Origin: Salvia splendens
Taxonomy: Eukaryota; Streptophyta; Magnoliopsida; Lamiales; Lamiaceae
Length of the DNA: 64,000 bases
Assembly: GCF_004379255.2 (NCBI RefSeq)
Contig: NC_056032.1
Location: 27,625,322-27,689,321, forward strand
Reading direction: 5' to 3'
The position numbers were made by a program, and so were the translations under genes. Under the pieces are notes generated by a model. It searched no databases, was not told the DNA's origin, and worked only from the letters and a program-made list of their open reading frames with translations. Shown piece after piece: positions 1 to 10,252 of the stretch (the first letter of the stretch is position 1; each line of letters starts with the position of its first letter).

Positions 1-470
1 CTATCACCAACATCTTCTATCTTCCTGTCTTTCTTCTCCTCCCCATTCAAATAAACAAGGTACGCTGGACATCCCTTCCTCATCATTGTAGTGGCTTGCA
101 GCGCGGAGACAATGGACTTGCGTCGGTTCATTGAGATTCCGTAAAACCTCGTCGGCTCTTTTCCTGGGGTTTCAAACGAAATTTCCCTTCTCTACAATGA
201 AGGGTAACGTGGTTCTCCGCTAACCAATCCATACCAAGATTATGTCTACGCTACCCATCGTCATTACTTGTAAATTATGAGCCAACAAACTGAGTTCACA
301 TATTCCAAAGTTCACACACGCACAAGATCGGGATATATCTATAGTCCCGCCTACCGGTGAGGTCACACTCATAGTGGGTTCGGTCTTAACAGTAGGTAAT
401 TCCAAAGTATCCACACAAGACGTTGATATAAAGGAATGCGACGCACCCGTATCATTATCAAGACAATGAT
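1..470 (-). pseudogene. Gypsy aspartic protease region, partial
   Basis: Continuation of the gag relic. The peptide around 414-220 ends in MGSVDIILVWIG, the decayed form of the DVILGMDWL signature that closes the retroviral-type protease domain. Below 220 the frame continues as a linker matching element C (a motif like PAYLVYLNGEEKK can be read near 65-25). The catalytic DSG-type motif is not clearly preserved. Cut by the left edge of the window. Confidence 0.6.
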
Positions 471-500
471 CCCTGTAGGATTGTGTGATGAAGAGTGCCC

Positions 501-1600
501 CTACCTGCCAAGTTCCTTGCCCAAAGGTTTTTCTTTCCCATTTGCCGGCTGTTTCCCCTTCAAGGCGTAGGCTCTTGCTTGCGACGACAGTCCTGGCGGG
601 TGTTGCGTTGAGGTGCGTAGTTTTGAGAGTGCAGGGTAGTGCCTGGGATGGTGGACGGAAAGGAAACCTAACTGGTTCTGTCTCGCCCCTGTCCCCATGT
701 CCTTATTTGGGCAATCGGAAGTAATGGCCACTTCCACACAGCTGAAGCATCTGGGGTCTCGACACTCTCCGGTGTGGTACTTGAAGCATCTTCCACATTG
801 AGGGTTCCTCGGCGGAAAGCTTGCCCTCGGGTGATAGGTATTCTGTCTCCCGCCATTGTAGGGTGGGTTCTTCATGTGTTGTGGCCTCTTGCCACCCATA
901 CTGAGTTTGATCACCATCCCACCTCCTCTTCTCTTGATGGACCTGACTGAGCTTGTAGGGGTGTCGCGTTTGTTGTCGCCACCACTTTGGTTTAGGGAGT
1001 GCATCTTCCAGTCCAGTGCACAAGTCAAGATCTCCGAGTAGGAGAGTTCTCCTCGACAAGCCAATGCGGCCTTATCTCATCCTTGAGCCCGGCCCGGAAC
1101 TTCACCGCCCATTTCTCGTCGGTGTCCATCAACTCGGGCGCATATCGTGTGCCATCTGTGCGAGGGCTCGGTCGTACTAATTACAGTCATTCGGCCTTGG
1201 CTCAGCGTGTGGAATTCTACCACCTTGGCCCGTCTGTACGTCTTTGGGACATACTTGTTATCAATCTCCATTTTAAACTCCTCCCATGTTAACGCTTCCA
1301 AGCGTGCAGGATTCATAGTTCTTTGCCGAGTCTCCCACCAGAATCGGCATTACCTGATAGTTGAAGGTTGGCGCAAGCAATGCGCTCCCTATCTGTGCAC
1401 TCCATGACCTGAAAATACGCTCGAGGCCGCGTATCCACTCTTCGGCTTTTGAGGGATCTCCCTGTCCATCGAATTTAGGGGGATTCGCATGGGAGAACGT
1501 AACTATGAATCTTTCTTGCTGGGGGGGGTGGAGGTGGTGGTGGAGGTGGTGCCTCCACGTTGGGTCCTTGTCGTGGTTGGCGTACACGTCTTGGCGGCAT
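501..1600 (-). pseudogene. Gypsy gag relic with CCHC zinc knuckle
   Basis: Gag structural polyprotein of the retrotransposon, which would package element RNA into virus-like particles. The start codon at 1,600-1,598 opens a peptide beginning MPPRRVRQPRQGPN, followed by a proline run and the gag core with NPPKFDGQGDPSKAEEWI, typical of plant gypsy gag. The core continues in other frames at 1,316-1,077 (WEEFKMEIDNKYVPKTYRR) and ends with zinc-knuckle motifs, CGRCFKYHTGEC and a second CFSC-type knuckle near 720-750. At least three frame changes separate these segments, so no full-length protein can be made. Confidence 0.75.
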
Positions 1601-1935
1601 TCTGATTCAATATCCAAAAAGTATTACTACAATTCTCATCCAAAATTACCACTTTCTCAAAATTTTCTCATAATCTTCCTGTAGTAAGATGCAACACATA
1701 GGTATATATCAAAATCAAATTCTCATTAAAAGAAAGGAGGTCAAACGTTGTTTCCCAAGAGCAGATCGTACTAAAAACAAAACTAAAAAGACATCAACTA
1801 TTCTATTTCTAGACTACGACTCAAATCATCCTCATCCATAGGTCCTTCCTCGGGTCTTCGTCATCGTCCTCCTCGGGGTTCCCTTGCGGAGCCTCTCGGG
1901 TTCCTCCTCATAGTCATCTTCTAATGATTGCTTCT

Positions 1936-2170
1936 GTTTATAAAATTATGATATGTTAACCAATAAATAATAGTATACACATTGAAAGAATAATTCTGAT
2001 TACAAATGTATAAAAATCCTAACAATAAGATTATACAAATAAAGATTTTCTATATACAAACTCATATTTCTCAATAATCTTTATTTTATCACATCAGAAT
2101 ATATTCTAGAATAATAATTTTGTTAGATATATCATACAATACATGAAAAAAAGTAGAAGACAAAAGAAAA
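1936..2170. other. AT-rich spacer, nothing recognised
   Basis: AT-rich sequence between the gypsy fragment and the promoter-like repeat array. No coding signature, inverted repeat or known element end was seen. Confidence 0.5.
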
Positions 2171-2627
2171 ATTTTGTATCCCACATTTGGAAAAGAGAAT
2201 GAATGCTCTAAAACATGTAGTTATAAAAGAAAGTATGCAACATATTTTGTATCACATCGAAAGTGGAACCATTAAACATTAAGGGAAATTTTTTTGTCCT
2301 ATAAAAGAGAAACAACCAAGATGATTTTGTCCCACATCGAAAATGGAACATAAAAAACTCTAGGATGTCTCGATAAAAGAGAAGAGAAACAACCAAGGAT
2401 GATTTTGTCCCACATCGAAAGTGGAACTAAAACATTCCAGGATTTCTCTGAAACAACCAAAATGATTTTGTGCCCACATCGAAAGTGGTGGGAAAACATA
2501 AAACATTTAACGCATTGTCTCTATAACAGAGAAACAACCAAGAATGGGTTTGTCCCACATCGAAAGTTGAACATAAAACATTCAAGGATGTCTCTATAAA
2601 AGAGAAACAACCAAGAATGGGGTTCAT
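2171..2627 (+). promoter_or_regulatory. Tandem array of six snRNA-type promoter units (USE plus TATA)
   Basis: Six head-to-tail units of about 64-81 bp, each starting with the plant snRNA upstream sequence element (consensus RTCCCACATCG) or a derivative. USE positions are 2,178 (degenerate), 2,249 (one change), 2,329 (GTCCCACATCG), 2,407 (exact), 2,471 (TGCCCACATCG) and 2,552 (exact). TATA-like boxes follow at 2,222, 2,300, 2,372 (GATAAA), 2,522 (TATAAC) and 2,595; the 2,407 unit has lost its box. The USE-to-TATA gap is 32-33 bp in three units and 40 bp in two. Plant U-snRNA genes of the Pol II class use a gap of about four helical turns, so the spacing fits Pol II rather than Pol III. No U1, U2, U4 or U5 sequence follows, so what is transcribed is unknown. 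Confidence 0.7.
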
Positions 2628-2637
2628 AAATTCGCAA

Positions 2638-2660
2638 AGCCCATCAAATATATATGGGCT
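2638..2660 (+). other. Small hairpin just downstream of the USE/TATA array
   Basis: AGCCCA at 2,638-2,643 pairs with TGGGCT at 2,655-2,660 around an 11-base AT-rich loop. It lies about 38 bp after the last TATA box, near the expected start of any transcript. TGGGCT/AGCCCA also resembles site II (TCP-binding) elements. Confidence 0.5.
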
Positions 2661-2739
2661 ATTACGAATTTCTTGTATTCATTTCTTTGTAAAAATTGAT
2701 TTAAATAAAAATCAATTTTTATAAATAATTTTTTTTAAA

Positions 2740-2965
2740 AAAAATCGGCTGAACGGCGGTTCAACCCTGAACCGGCGGTTTGAACCGTGAACGTTAAACC
2801 GCCGGTTCAAACCGGTAAAACCGCCGTTCACGGTTCACGCATCCTTCGACCCTGAACCGGCCCGTTGGAACGACAACCCGCCGGACGGTTAAACCGCCGG
2901 TTTCCGGTCCCGGTTCCGGTTCATGAACCGGGGGCCCGAACCGGCGTTAACTACCGGTTGGTTCG
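2740..2965. repeat. Dense AACCGG/CCGGTT palindromic repeats, possible hAT subterminal region
   Basis: About 225 bp made largely of AACCGG, AACCGCCGG and their complements in both orientations, in sharp contrast to the AT-rich surroundings. Short CCGGTT-type subterminal repeats of this kind occur at ends of non-autonomous plant hAT elements, where transposase binds. I found no matched second end, terminal inverted repeat or 8-bp duplication, so the assignment is tentative. Confidence 0.4.
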
Positions 2966-3137
2966 GGTCGCACTCTACTACCTGGCCCTTCTTGTATTCC
3001 TTCTGGTCCCCATTAAATGTCACGTATTTATTAATTTGAGGGTCCTCAATAAATGTCTCATTTCATTTTTACTATTTTTAGTAAGTGGCATAACATTCCA
3101 CCAACTCATTCTATTTACAATTACTATAAAATTAATA

Positions 3138-3215
3138 CTCCCTCCGTCGCATAAAAGCAGAGACTTTAGGGATGACACGAGTTTTAATGCGAAATTGCTT
3201 AAGTAATACGGAGAT
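3138..3215 (+). mobile_element. Stowaway-like MITE end (fragment)
   Basis: A TA dinucleotide followed by CTCCCTCCGTCGCATAAAAG, the left terminus of Stowaway/Tc1-mariner MITEs, with the typical internal phrase about a uniform sequence ending TTTTAATGCGAAATTG. No matching right end could be assigned, so it is a truncated copy. Confidence 0.55.
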
Positions 3216-3265
3216 AGAAAGAAAAGGTAATTTGAGTATTTTTAGTAGAGAAAATTTACGAAATA

Positions 3266-3460
3266 CACCCTCCGTCCGCCAATACATGTATCGGCTCGGA
3301 TTTTAAAATATTGTTTGACTTTGTAAAAAATGTGATGAAAAGTTAGTGGAAGGTGGGTACCACTAGCCAAAAGTGGTAAAAGTGAAATTTAACTTAATGG
3401 CGGATGAATGGAAAAGAAAAATGGAATATTTAATGGTGGACAGAGAGGACTATAAAATCG
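3266..3460 (+). mobile_element. Second Stowaway-like MITE end (fragment)
   Basis: Starts ACCCTCCGTCCGCCAATA after a TA and continues with MITE-like AT-rich sequence to about 3,460. The right terminus is missing or diverged. Confidence 0.45.
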
Positions 3461-4682
3461 GCTAATTTTGGTGAGACGGAGCAAAATGAATGAATAGAGA
3501 CTATTTTGATGAGGTGAAAAAAGTACATAAAAGTAGAAAGCAGCAATAAATCTGATTGAGCTTTGCCTAAGTGTATTATTTAAGTGAGGATAAAGGTGGA
3601 ATATAATTGTCAAGTGAAGGATAAGAATATCATTCTACCTACTTTTTATGAAAGTCCAATGGAAAACCAAACACTATATGCACAGCCCATTAAAATAATT
3701 CTATAAGCTTAAAAGGGGGTTTGAATTGGAGTTTATTTTCATTTTGATAAGAACACAACTATTTTGCAATAATGTTTTTCTTGGTTTTCTATTTTATTTA
3801 TGGTGTTTGAATTGATGATATGTTATCTATAGTCCTTAATAACACACATAGCCACACTATAGTAGGAAATTATAAAACTATCCTCTGACTTTATCTATAT
3901 TTCCAAAACTGTGAGCTAAATTATTAATTCCATGGAATTTAAGATTGAAATAGTGTTACATAGATTATTATCACTGAATTTTTAATGACAATAAAACAGT
4001 AATTTTCAGCCTTAATTCAATATGCTCTTGCCATTGAGCGGGTCGCAAAAAATTTAACCAAAAATCAAACGCCAAATAGGGCCATTAAATGCACTCTAAT
4101 TGTCCCTATCTACCAATTCAAACACAACCTAGCTTACAAAAGAATAAATATTCTCAGCACAATTTTCATCTTAAGTAGCTATTGCATTTACATACGCTCT
4201 GTCTAAAAATAAATAATTAGGCTATTTTTCTAACAAGAATACTAAGAAACTATTATCCTTGTAAGATGAGTAACATTGAGCTGCAATACTAGACGCCTAA
4301 CTGCATAAGCTGGAATTTTAAGTTACTCTAATGAGAACATCTAATCTAACAAGATAATCAAATCAAATCAAATCAAATCAAATCAAATTCAAATCAAAAC
4401 ACTATTAAACTTGATCTAAATTAATTATGAATACATCTAATCTTTGATAACTCCCACTCTCATCGTTAATATCAGAGTTACGCAGAACGAGAGTACATTA
4501 TCAATGGGTGCTATATTGCCATGGAAGTCCGAGGACAATGCAATATCACTCTTCATATATCTGTAGCAAAGTAGCATTCGTTACACCGCAAATTTCAGTC
4601 ATGACTTTGTAGTTCAAATTCGAAACGTGGAAGTTTTTATAACATACGAAGTATACTGGGAAGCAAGTCAGAGTCCGTTATC
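3461..4682. other. Intergenic AT-rich stretch
   Basis: No gene or element end recognised, apart from the AATCA microsatellite at 4,356-4,399. It is the 3' flank of the ING1-like pseudogene. Confidence 0.5.
4356..4399. repeat. (AATCA)n microsatellite
   Basis: About eight near-perfect AATCA pentamers, with one interruption (AAATTC) near the right end. Confidence 0.9.
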
Positions 4683-7600
4683 TCACTTTCCTACGCCTTG
4701 GGTCACGTCACAATCTGAACAATACCATTTGCCCTTTTGGCTGTTCTTTAAGCCCAACACAGCATAATGGAACCATTCTATCTTGCACTGACATACAAAA
4801 GCCCGCAAATTTTGTCATCTCATACTCAAAGGTGGGAAGAAGAAGCAAGGAGGGAGTTGTTTACTTACATCGGGATTGTCACATGCAACCATATCACCAT
4901 AGCTCACTTGGTTGCAAAACAATACGTGGGCTCATTTGGGTCAACAGGCAGATCTAATTCCACGCTGGATTTGCTGCAGTCGTTGCACCAGTTCCAGAGG
5001 CCTGAGACCACAGATACATTTGCTGCTGCAACGCGGCGTCTGCATAAAGATTACATTTACTCAATCAAAATCATCTACTTGCACTCATAAGGCTCTAAAA
5101 ATATTCCATAAGACAACAATAGTTCTTTCCCTCAACAGATAGACTGGCTCCCGACTACTATTTACATTCATTCCTGTAGCTGACATCCCAGAGAATTTAC
5201 CATATTTTCGAAAAACTGAGATACAAACCTAAGCGCACTAGCCAACAAGGATTATCACATACAGCATTCATTGCCTGCTCGCAGTTTCTCCTCTTTTCTT
5301 CTGTGTGGGAGTTGCGGAATGACTTAGGTTTTTAATTAAATTAACACTCTCACACAACACATAATTTTTCGGATTTAGGTAAAAGTAACCTTCACAAGTG
5401 AAATCTGAACATACAATCATGCCAAAGTTCTAGACAATTGCCACAGGAATTCTATTTATTTGAGTCCAGAGTAAGGGGTTTACTTCTTACGCCCTCTATT
5501 GCTAGTTTCGCCAGACCTTCCAGCTTTGACATTCATATAATGAGTTGGAGGAGTTGCAGCTATGGCATCCCTTTCGGCTATTTCATACCAAAAGATACAT
5601 TAACTGTGAGAAACAAGATATATATATTCATTGTTATACATTAGCAGATGGCACTCTGCAACTGGACCAATATCAGATAAAGGGTTATATTAGAGCAACT
5701 AGATGAATACCACGCCGTAGATCCTCATCAAATTTCTTCAAGTATTGATCAAGCTTTTGAATGTGAGTGTCTACCTTTTCCCATCAAAAAAGTACTCGTT
5801 AAGGCAACAAGCTATATGCACAGATTAAGCCAGGAAAACTCTATAGTACATGCAAGAAAGTAATCCCATTTGTGTTTAGGAAATCCTCTTTCACCACAAT
5901 ATCATGGATTTATGATGGTTCTCCATATCCAACACATCTTCGATTTTTGATATTCAAGTCTATTGGTCATATAACCATTCAGTAATTATACAATTTTGAA
6001 CAAGAGAGATTCTTGTCAAAGAAAAATGATCAACTTTTAAAACTCTGCATTAGAGAAAACATGTTTTCATGAGATCTGTACAAGGATCCCAATCTTGGTA
6101 CCAGAACTACAACATCCTGTTGACCAATAGATATTCATTTATATCCCATGTTTTTCATTATATCCCATGTTTCCATGTCTTGTACGGATCACAGTTTATG
6201 TGTTACCATAATCAAAAGCAATACGGTAACTGTATATTTCTCCAGTTATCCAATTTAATTTTTTTATGTGAACAGGCTTTCCTGCAGTATCTCTAGTATA
6301 TATGATAGTACGGATGGACCGCTGAAGGTCGACACGAGAGGCCCAAGGAAGGTTGCGTTCTTTGCTGAGTTGGATCAAGAGCGAATAGAGATATATTTGT
6401 TAGTAGAGTCTTTCTTATTTCCAGTAGTTTGTTTTGATTACAGTCCTTTCATTATGTCTTCTTTATCAGTTCTCGACTATTGGTTTCATGGTAGGAATGA
6501 TTAGAATAAATACCCTTGAGGTTTGTGAGGGGTTTATCTATGTCTTGCATTTAGTAGCATCGGCATTGGCATTGGCCAAAGATCCACGCAAAGGGAGTTT
6601 AATGCGTTTAATTTCCAAGAAGTGTCTTTAGAGTCTTTTCTTGAAGCAGTTGGGATGTGTTGGTTTGCCAACTGATCATTACTATTTTGTCTGTCAAATA
6701 ATTAAACAGTTTATGTGCAGGTCTCTCCCCCTTTAACAATATACATATTGTTTGAAACCAAAGCAAGATACAATCAGCTAAAAGTAGAAGTTCTTAGTAT
6801 CCCCAGTCATAAACACGAAATAACAAACAGAGCTAATATATACACATACAGGAAATTAATAATTATAACAAGTATTATTGGAATAAGATTAAAGTAATGA
6901 TTAGATACAATCAGGAACGATGAAAATATCTTGATAGCATTCAAAAACAAAGCACACTATCATATAGAATCACCACACAGATTAGGGGAGTGTTGGTTCA
7001 GTACCAAGTCATAAGCCTGAACCGCCAATTCTACTTTCTCATTGGCAATCCTTATGGCATGTTTTTGCTCATCTACAGCATCGTCTGTAAATTTGAGAAG
7101 AGAAGAATTGGGTGTGATACTACCGGATTTTATACCACGCTTCATATCATCTATCTCCTGTTCACAGTGCTGTTCGTTTTGCTTCTGAATTTCTGTTTGT
7201 TGATATAAGATACAGGAAATCAATGAGACAAGAAAGCATGGCCACCATGTTTCTGCATGGATTTTTTCTTACACGCTTGAAAATCCAGAAATGCTGAGAA
7301 GAAAGGAACCAGTTCATATCCCAAGCAAAACTTTATCAGTATTGCCTGGTTTATGTAGCAGACAGGTTGAAAAGTTAAAATATGGGAATCTAGCATGCAG
7401 TGAGAGAACACTATGGTGAAATATTATAAACCATTCTACTGTATACGACACTGAGTTGAAAGCTTAGATTTTACAAATTAGACTTGTAGAAGCTAGCCAT
7501 TTCACTTTATTCGACACTGACTTGAATAGTTTATGCTGTTTGAACAAGTACAAAGACAGCCTTCAAGAAACAAAATATAAGAGTAACTACTGAAAGACTG

Positions 7601-7859
7601 CCGATCAGTTTCACACAAGGTGTTAGTGATAATGACAGAGAACAATCACTGCAACTGTTAGATAAAAATATGCACACAAATGGATTGACAATACTACTCA
7701 TAAATGAACGATTGAATTGGACGGGAATACAGACTCCTCTTGAGAGGCCTTGGCGAAGTACCAATACAAACTAAAATTCCAGACTGTCTCCCCTTTCAAA
7801 CCCCAAGGGAATGAAATAGCCAAGAATTCTAACCAAATCAAATACTAGAGATACGCAAA

Positions 7860-8010
7860 ATAAAGATACCTGAAAAAACTAAACAATCGAAGACATCCAT
7901 GACTACAAGACTCTAACCAAAAAGAAAGAAATAAAGATAACCACGAAAAAACTGACTCTATCCTCTTCACATCTCGTTTACTGTTTCCACGTCCGTGATG
8001 ATCCGTATCA
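7860..8010. repeat. Diverged direct repeat in ING1 intron, copy 1
   Basis: Contains CTAACCAAAAAGAAAGAAAT, then CACATCTCGTTTACTG and GTGATGATCCGTATCA. It matches 9,118-9,267 in the same order and orientation with scattered differences. Confidence 0.6.
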
Positions 8011-8528
8011 GCTGCAATGGTGCTAAAAAACAGCTTGTTCTCAAGGTGGAAGAGGAACCACCCTTGGAGAGTCGTCAACCTCACTGCCACCAGAAACTTT
8101 AAGCGTGGTGGCCTGGTCATGCACTTTGATAGCGTGCACTTGTGGCTCATGCGGCTCGTGCACAAATGAGGAATACAGAAGAAGAGACAAGACGCAGAGA
8201 AGAGTCTTAGCATATGGATGGGCAAAGAGAAGACTATGGATACCACTTGAAGACACCTTTAGATTGTTAGATATCCTTAGTTAAGAAAGAGTCTTCTAGT
8301 TATCATATCTGAGTTTCATTGTTATATCTTTAGTTTCATTGTTATTTCAGTACCACCGCCTTTCACTGCGTATAAAATGGTGCGGTGAACTTTCACTGAC
8401 AATCAAATGGGGCAGTGTACAATCAAATGGTTTGAGTTGTCCTGTGTAAGAGAATGAAAGTGAAGAAGGTCGTGTTTGTTTGTAAGCAAAAAGCAATACA
8501 TTGTAAGAGAAGTAGGAAATAAAAGATA

Positions 8529-8786
8529 CCCTTTGTCCCAAGTTAATCTAGTTAATCGAGACATTTCTTTTTGGCATGAGATTTAAGATGGTGTTTAGTG
8601 AGTTAAGTAGAAAGAGAATAAATTATTTAATGGAGAGACAATAAATTAAATAAATGAAAAAAGAATAAAGTAGGACTAATATAAGGAAGGTTTAAAGGAT
8701 TGATTTTTGCCAAAAGAGGAATGAGTCATTTAGCTTGAGATGTCCATAAAGGTATACGAATCGATTAACTTAGAACGGAGAGAGCA
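8529..8786 (+). mobile_element. Diverged Stowaway-like MITE in ING1 intron
   Basis: Left end CCCTTTGTCCCAAGTTAAT and right end GAACGGAGAGAGCA, inverted relative to each other and flanked by TA. The interior contains the usual AGTAGAAAGAGAATAAA-type sequence. Several changes in both ends indicate an old insertion. Confidence 0.6.
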
Positions 8787-9117
8787 TACAATTGTTTCAC
8801 TAAGGAAGGCTTCGCCTTTAGCTATTGTCGTTCAATACCAAAGTGTTCAAAAGAAATTACCAATCCTTATCAACCATCCAAGGAGTATATACTTTCCTAG
8901 CAAAGGAAGTACAGTCATCTATCAATTCCAACATGTGTGCTCTCAAAATTCCAAACCACCCTCGGTCAAACCTTGAGAGAATTACATAGTCAGGGCTCCA
9001 AACCATACTAAACTACCGACATGTGTGACTATGATGCAGACCAAACTGGAGAACTGAGCCCAAAAGACTAGTCTGTTATGAGAGAGAACCTAGACATTGA
9101 GTCCGTAACAGACTACC

Positions 9118-9305
9118 GAAGATGCCTAAAAAAACTAAGCTACCAACATGTGTGACTACACGACTCCAACCAAAAAGGAAAGAACTAAAGATAACCATGA
9201 AACAACTTCGATTATATCCTCTTTGCATCTCGTTTGCAGCTACCACGACTGTGATGATTCGTATCAACCAAAAAGGAAAGAACTAAAGATAACAAACAAA
9301 CAACA
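9118..9305. repeat. Diverged direct repeat in ING1 intron, copy 2 plus partial third copy
   Basis: Second copy of the 7,860-8,010 segment, immediately followed at 9,267-9,305 by a partial third copy starting CCAAAAAGGAAAGAACTAAA. The third copy ends close to the exon 2 donor region. Confidence 0.6.
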
Positions 9306-9854
9306 GGAGTAGTAATTTTCTGGTGTGACATACCTTGCAAGCTCTTATCCAAATCTCGTAACAGCGCATATTTCCTTTGTATTATACGTATTGGGTAAGG
9401 CTTCAATATCTTTTCAATAACAAAACAAACAAGAAGAAGCATCAGCATAAATCAATTCAAAAGAGAGCATATTATTCACGACTTGATTCCCAAAATAAAA
9501 AACGCCTAAAATCAGATGAAAATTGTAAAACTTAGGCTTCCCCAATTAAGTAAAAAGGAACGTTTCAAATAGAGGCAAACCAGACCAATTTCAATTCAGA
9601 TTAACAGATTTAAACGATTTCACGGGAATTTTTCAAGGAAATTACGTCAATCTGACGAACTCGGGTTCCGAAAAACTACACGAGTAAAAAACAAATAGGA
9701 AATCTAGAGATGAAACTACTTACTAGCTTGGAATTCCTCGCTGATAGACATTGTTTAAGGAAAAAATAAAATGATCAACAGCTTGTTGCAAGCATCACGC
9801 CAGATACAAGGTAGAGTTGATGAAAAACTCTTGTTTGATTTTATGAAAACTTCT

Positions 9855-9864
9855 ATTTATATAA
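9855..9864 (-). promoter_or_regulatory. TATA box of the ING1-like gene
   Basis: TATATAAATA on the minus strand, about 105 bp upstream of the ATG at 9,751. Position and sequence fit a plant core promoter, so promoter and first exon still look usable. Confidence 0.5.
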
Positions 9865-10030
9865 AGTGAAATATTTTATTCACAATGTTTAATTAGGATA
9901 AATTGTTGGAAATAATGAAATTTGTTTAATCTCCATATCCAATCACTTTTTATCTTTACCATAAAACATTTAACGCTCTCTCTCTGCCTTTAATATTTAC
10001 ACGACATTTTCTCTTTTCAGTTAAAATGTA

Positions 10031-10252
10031 CTCCCTCCGTTCCTTGTTAATAGAGGCATTTCTTTTCGGCACGGAGTTTAAGAATAGTGTGTTAAATGGA
10101 TGGTGAAAAAAGTAAGAGAGAGTAAAGTAAGAGAGATGAAGAGAGAATAAAGTAAAAAGAAGAATTACTTTTTGCTAAAAATAGAAATGACTCAATTAAC
10201 TTGGAACTTCCCAAAATAGAAAAATGACTCTATTAACATGGAACGGAGGGAG
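10031..10252 (+). mobile_element. Complete Stowaway MITE, 222 bp
   Basis: Terminal inverted repeats CTCCCTCCGTTCC (10,031-10,043) and GGAACGGAGGGAG (10,240-10,252), flanked by TA target-site duplications (10,029-10,030 and 10,253-10,254). The right subterminal region is partly duplicated: AAATGACTC...TTAAC...TGGAAC occurs twice in the last 65 bp. Confidence 0.92.

Larger units (their letters stand above)
1..1935 (-). mobile_element. Ty3/gypsy retrotransposon fragment (gag-protease part), truncated by window edge
   Basis: Minus-strand relic of a gypsy polyprotein. From high to low coordinates it reads an acidic leader peptide region (about 1,935-1,830), gag (start near 1,600), CCHC zinc knuckles (about 800-720) and an aspartic-protease region running off the left edge. 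The 1-250 stretch is clearly homologous to the protease/RT linker of element C at 26,316-26,570, so it belongs to a related, Tekay/Del-like lineage. The reading frame is broken several times. No LTR or primer-binding site is visible upstream; what lies above 1,935 is AT-rich and unrelated. Confidence 0.8.
4683..9751 (-). pseudogene. ING1: ING1-like PHD-finger chromatin reader gene, seven exons, multiply frameshifted
   Basis: Plant ING proteins bind H3K4me3 through a C-terminal PHD finger and work in histone-acetylation complexes in the nucleus. Exons follow GT-AG rules: 9,724-9,751 (MSISEEFQA), 9,334-9,409 (KYALLRDLDKSLQ), 7,005-7,193 (QNEQHCEQEIDDMKRG to AVQAYDL), 5,711-5,774 (VDTHIQKLDQYLKKFDEDL), 5,484-5,577, 4,869-5,039 (VELDLPVDPNEPTYC, first half of the PHD) and 4,683-4,787 (CKIEWFHY to KGKWYCSDC). 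Exon 2 carries four extra bases between the NIEALPN and IIQRKYALL parts. Exon 6 has three single-base shifts, one inside the PHD just after TYC. Exon 7 lacks one G, which removes a zinc-ligand Cys, and has one extra G. Introns are intact and the first intron is swollen to 2.1 kb by repeats. Decayed duplicate is most likely; because many changes are single-base, assembly error in a living gene is the alternative. Confidence 0.85.

Noticed and set aside
2171..2627. A U-snRNA gene downstream of the USE/TATA units
   Set aside because: No sequence resembling U1, U2, U4, U5 or U6 follows the last TATA box.
2171..2627. CRISPR-like repeat array
   Set aside because: Units are contiguous, imperfect and promoter-like; there are no unique spacers, and the DNA is plant nuclear.
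8041..8256. Small secreted peptide gene
   Set aside because: Hydrophobic N-terminus is present but no known peptide motif, and the region is part of a repeated intron segment; not convincing as a gene.
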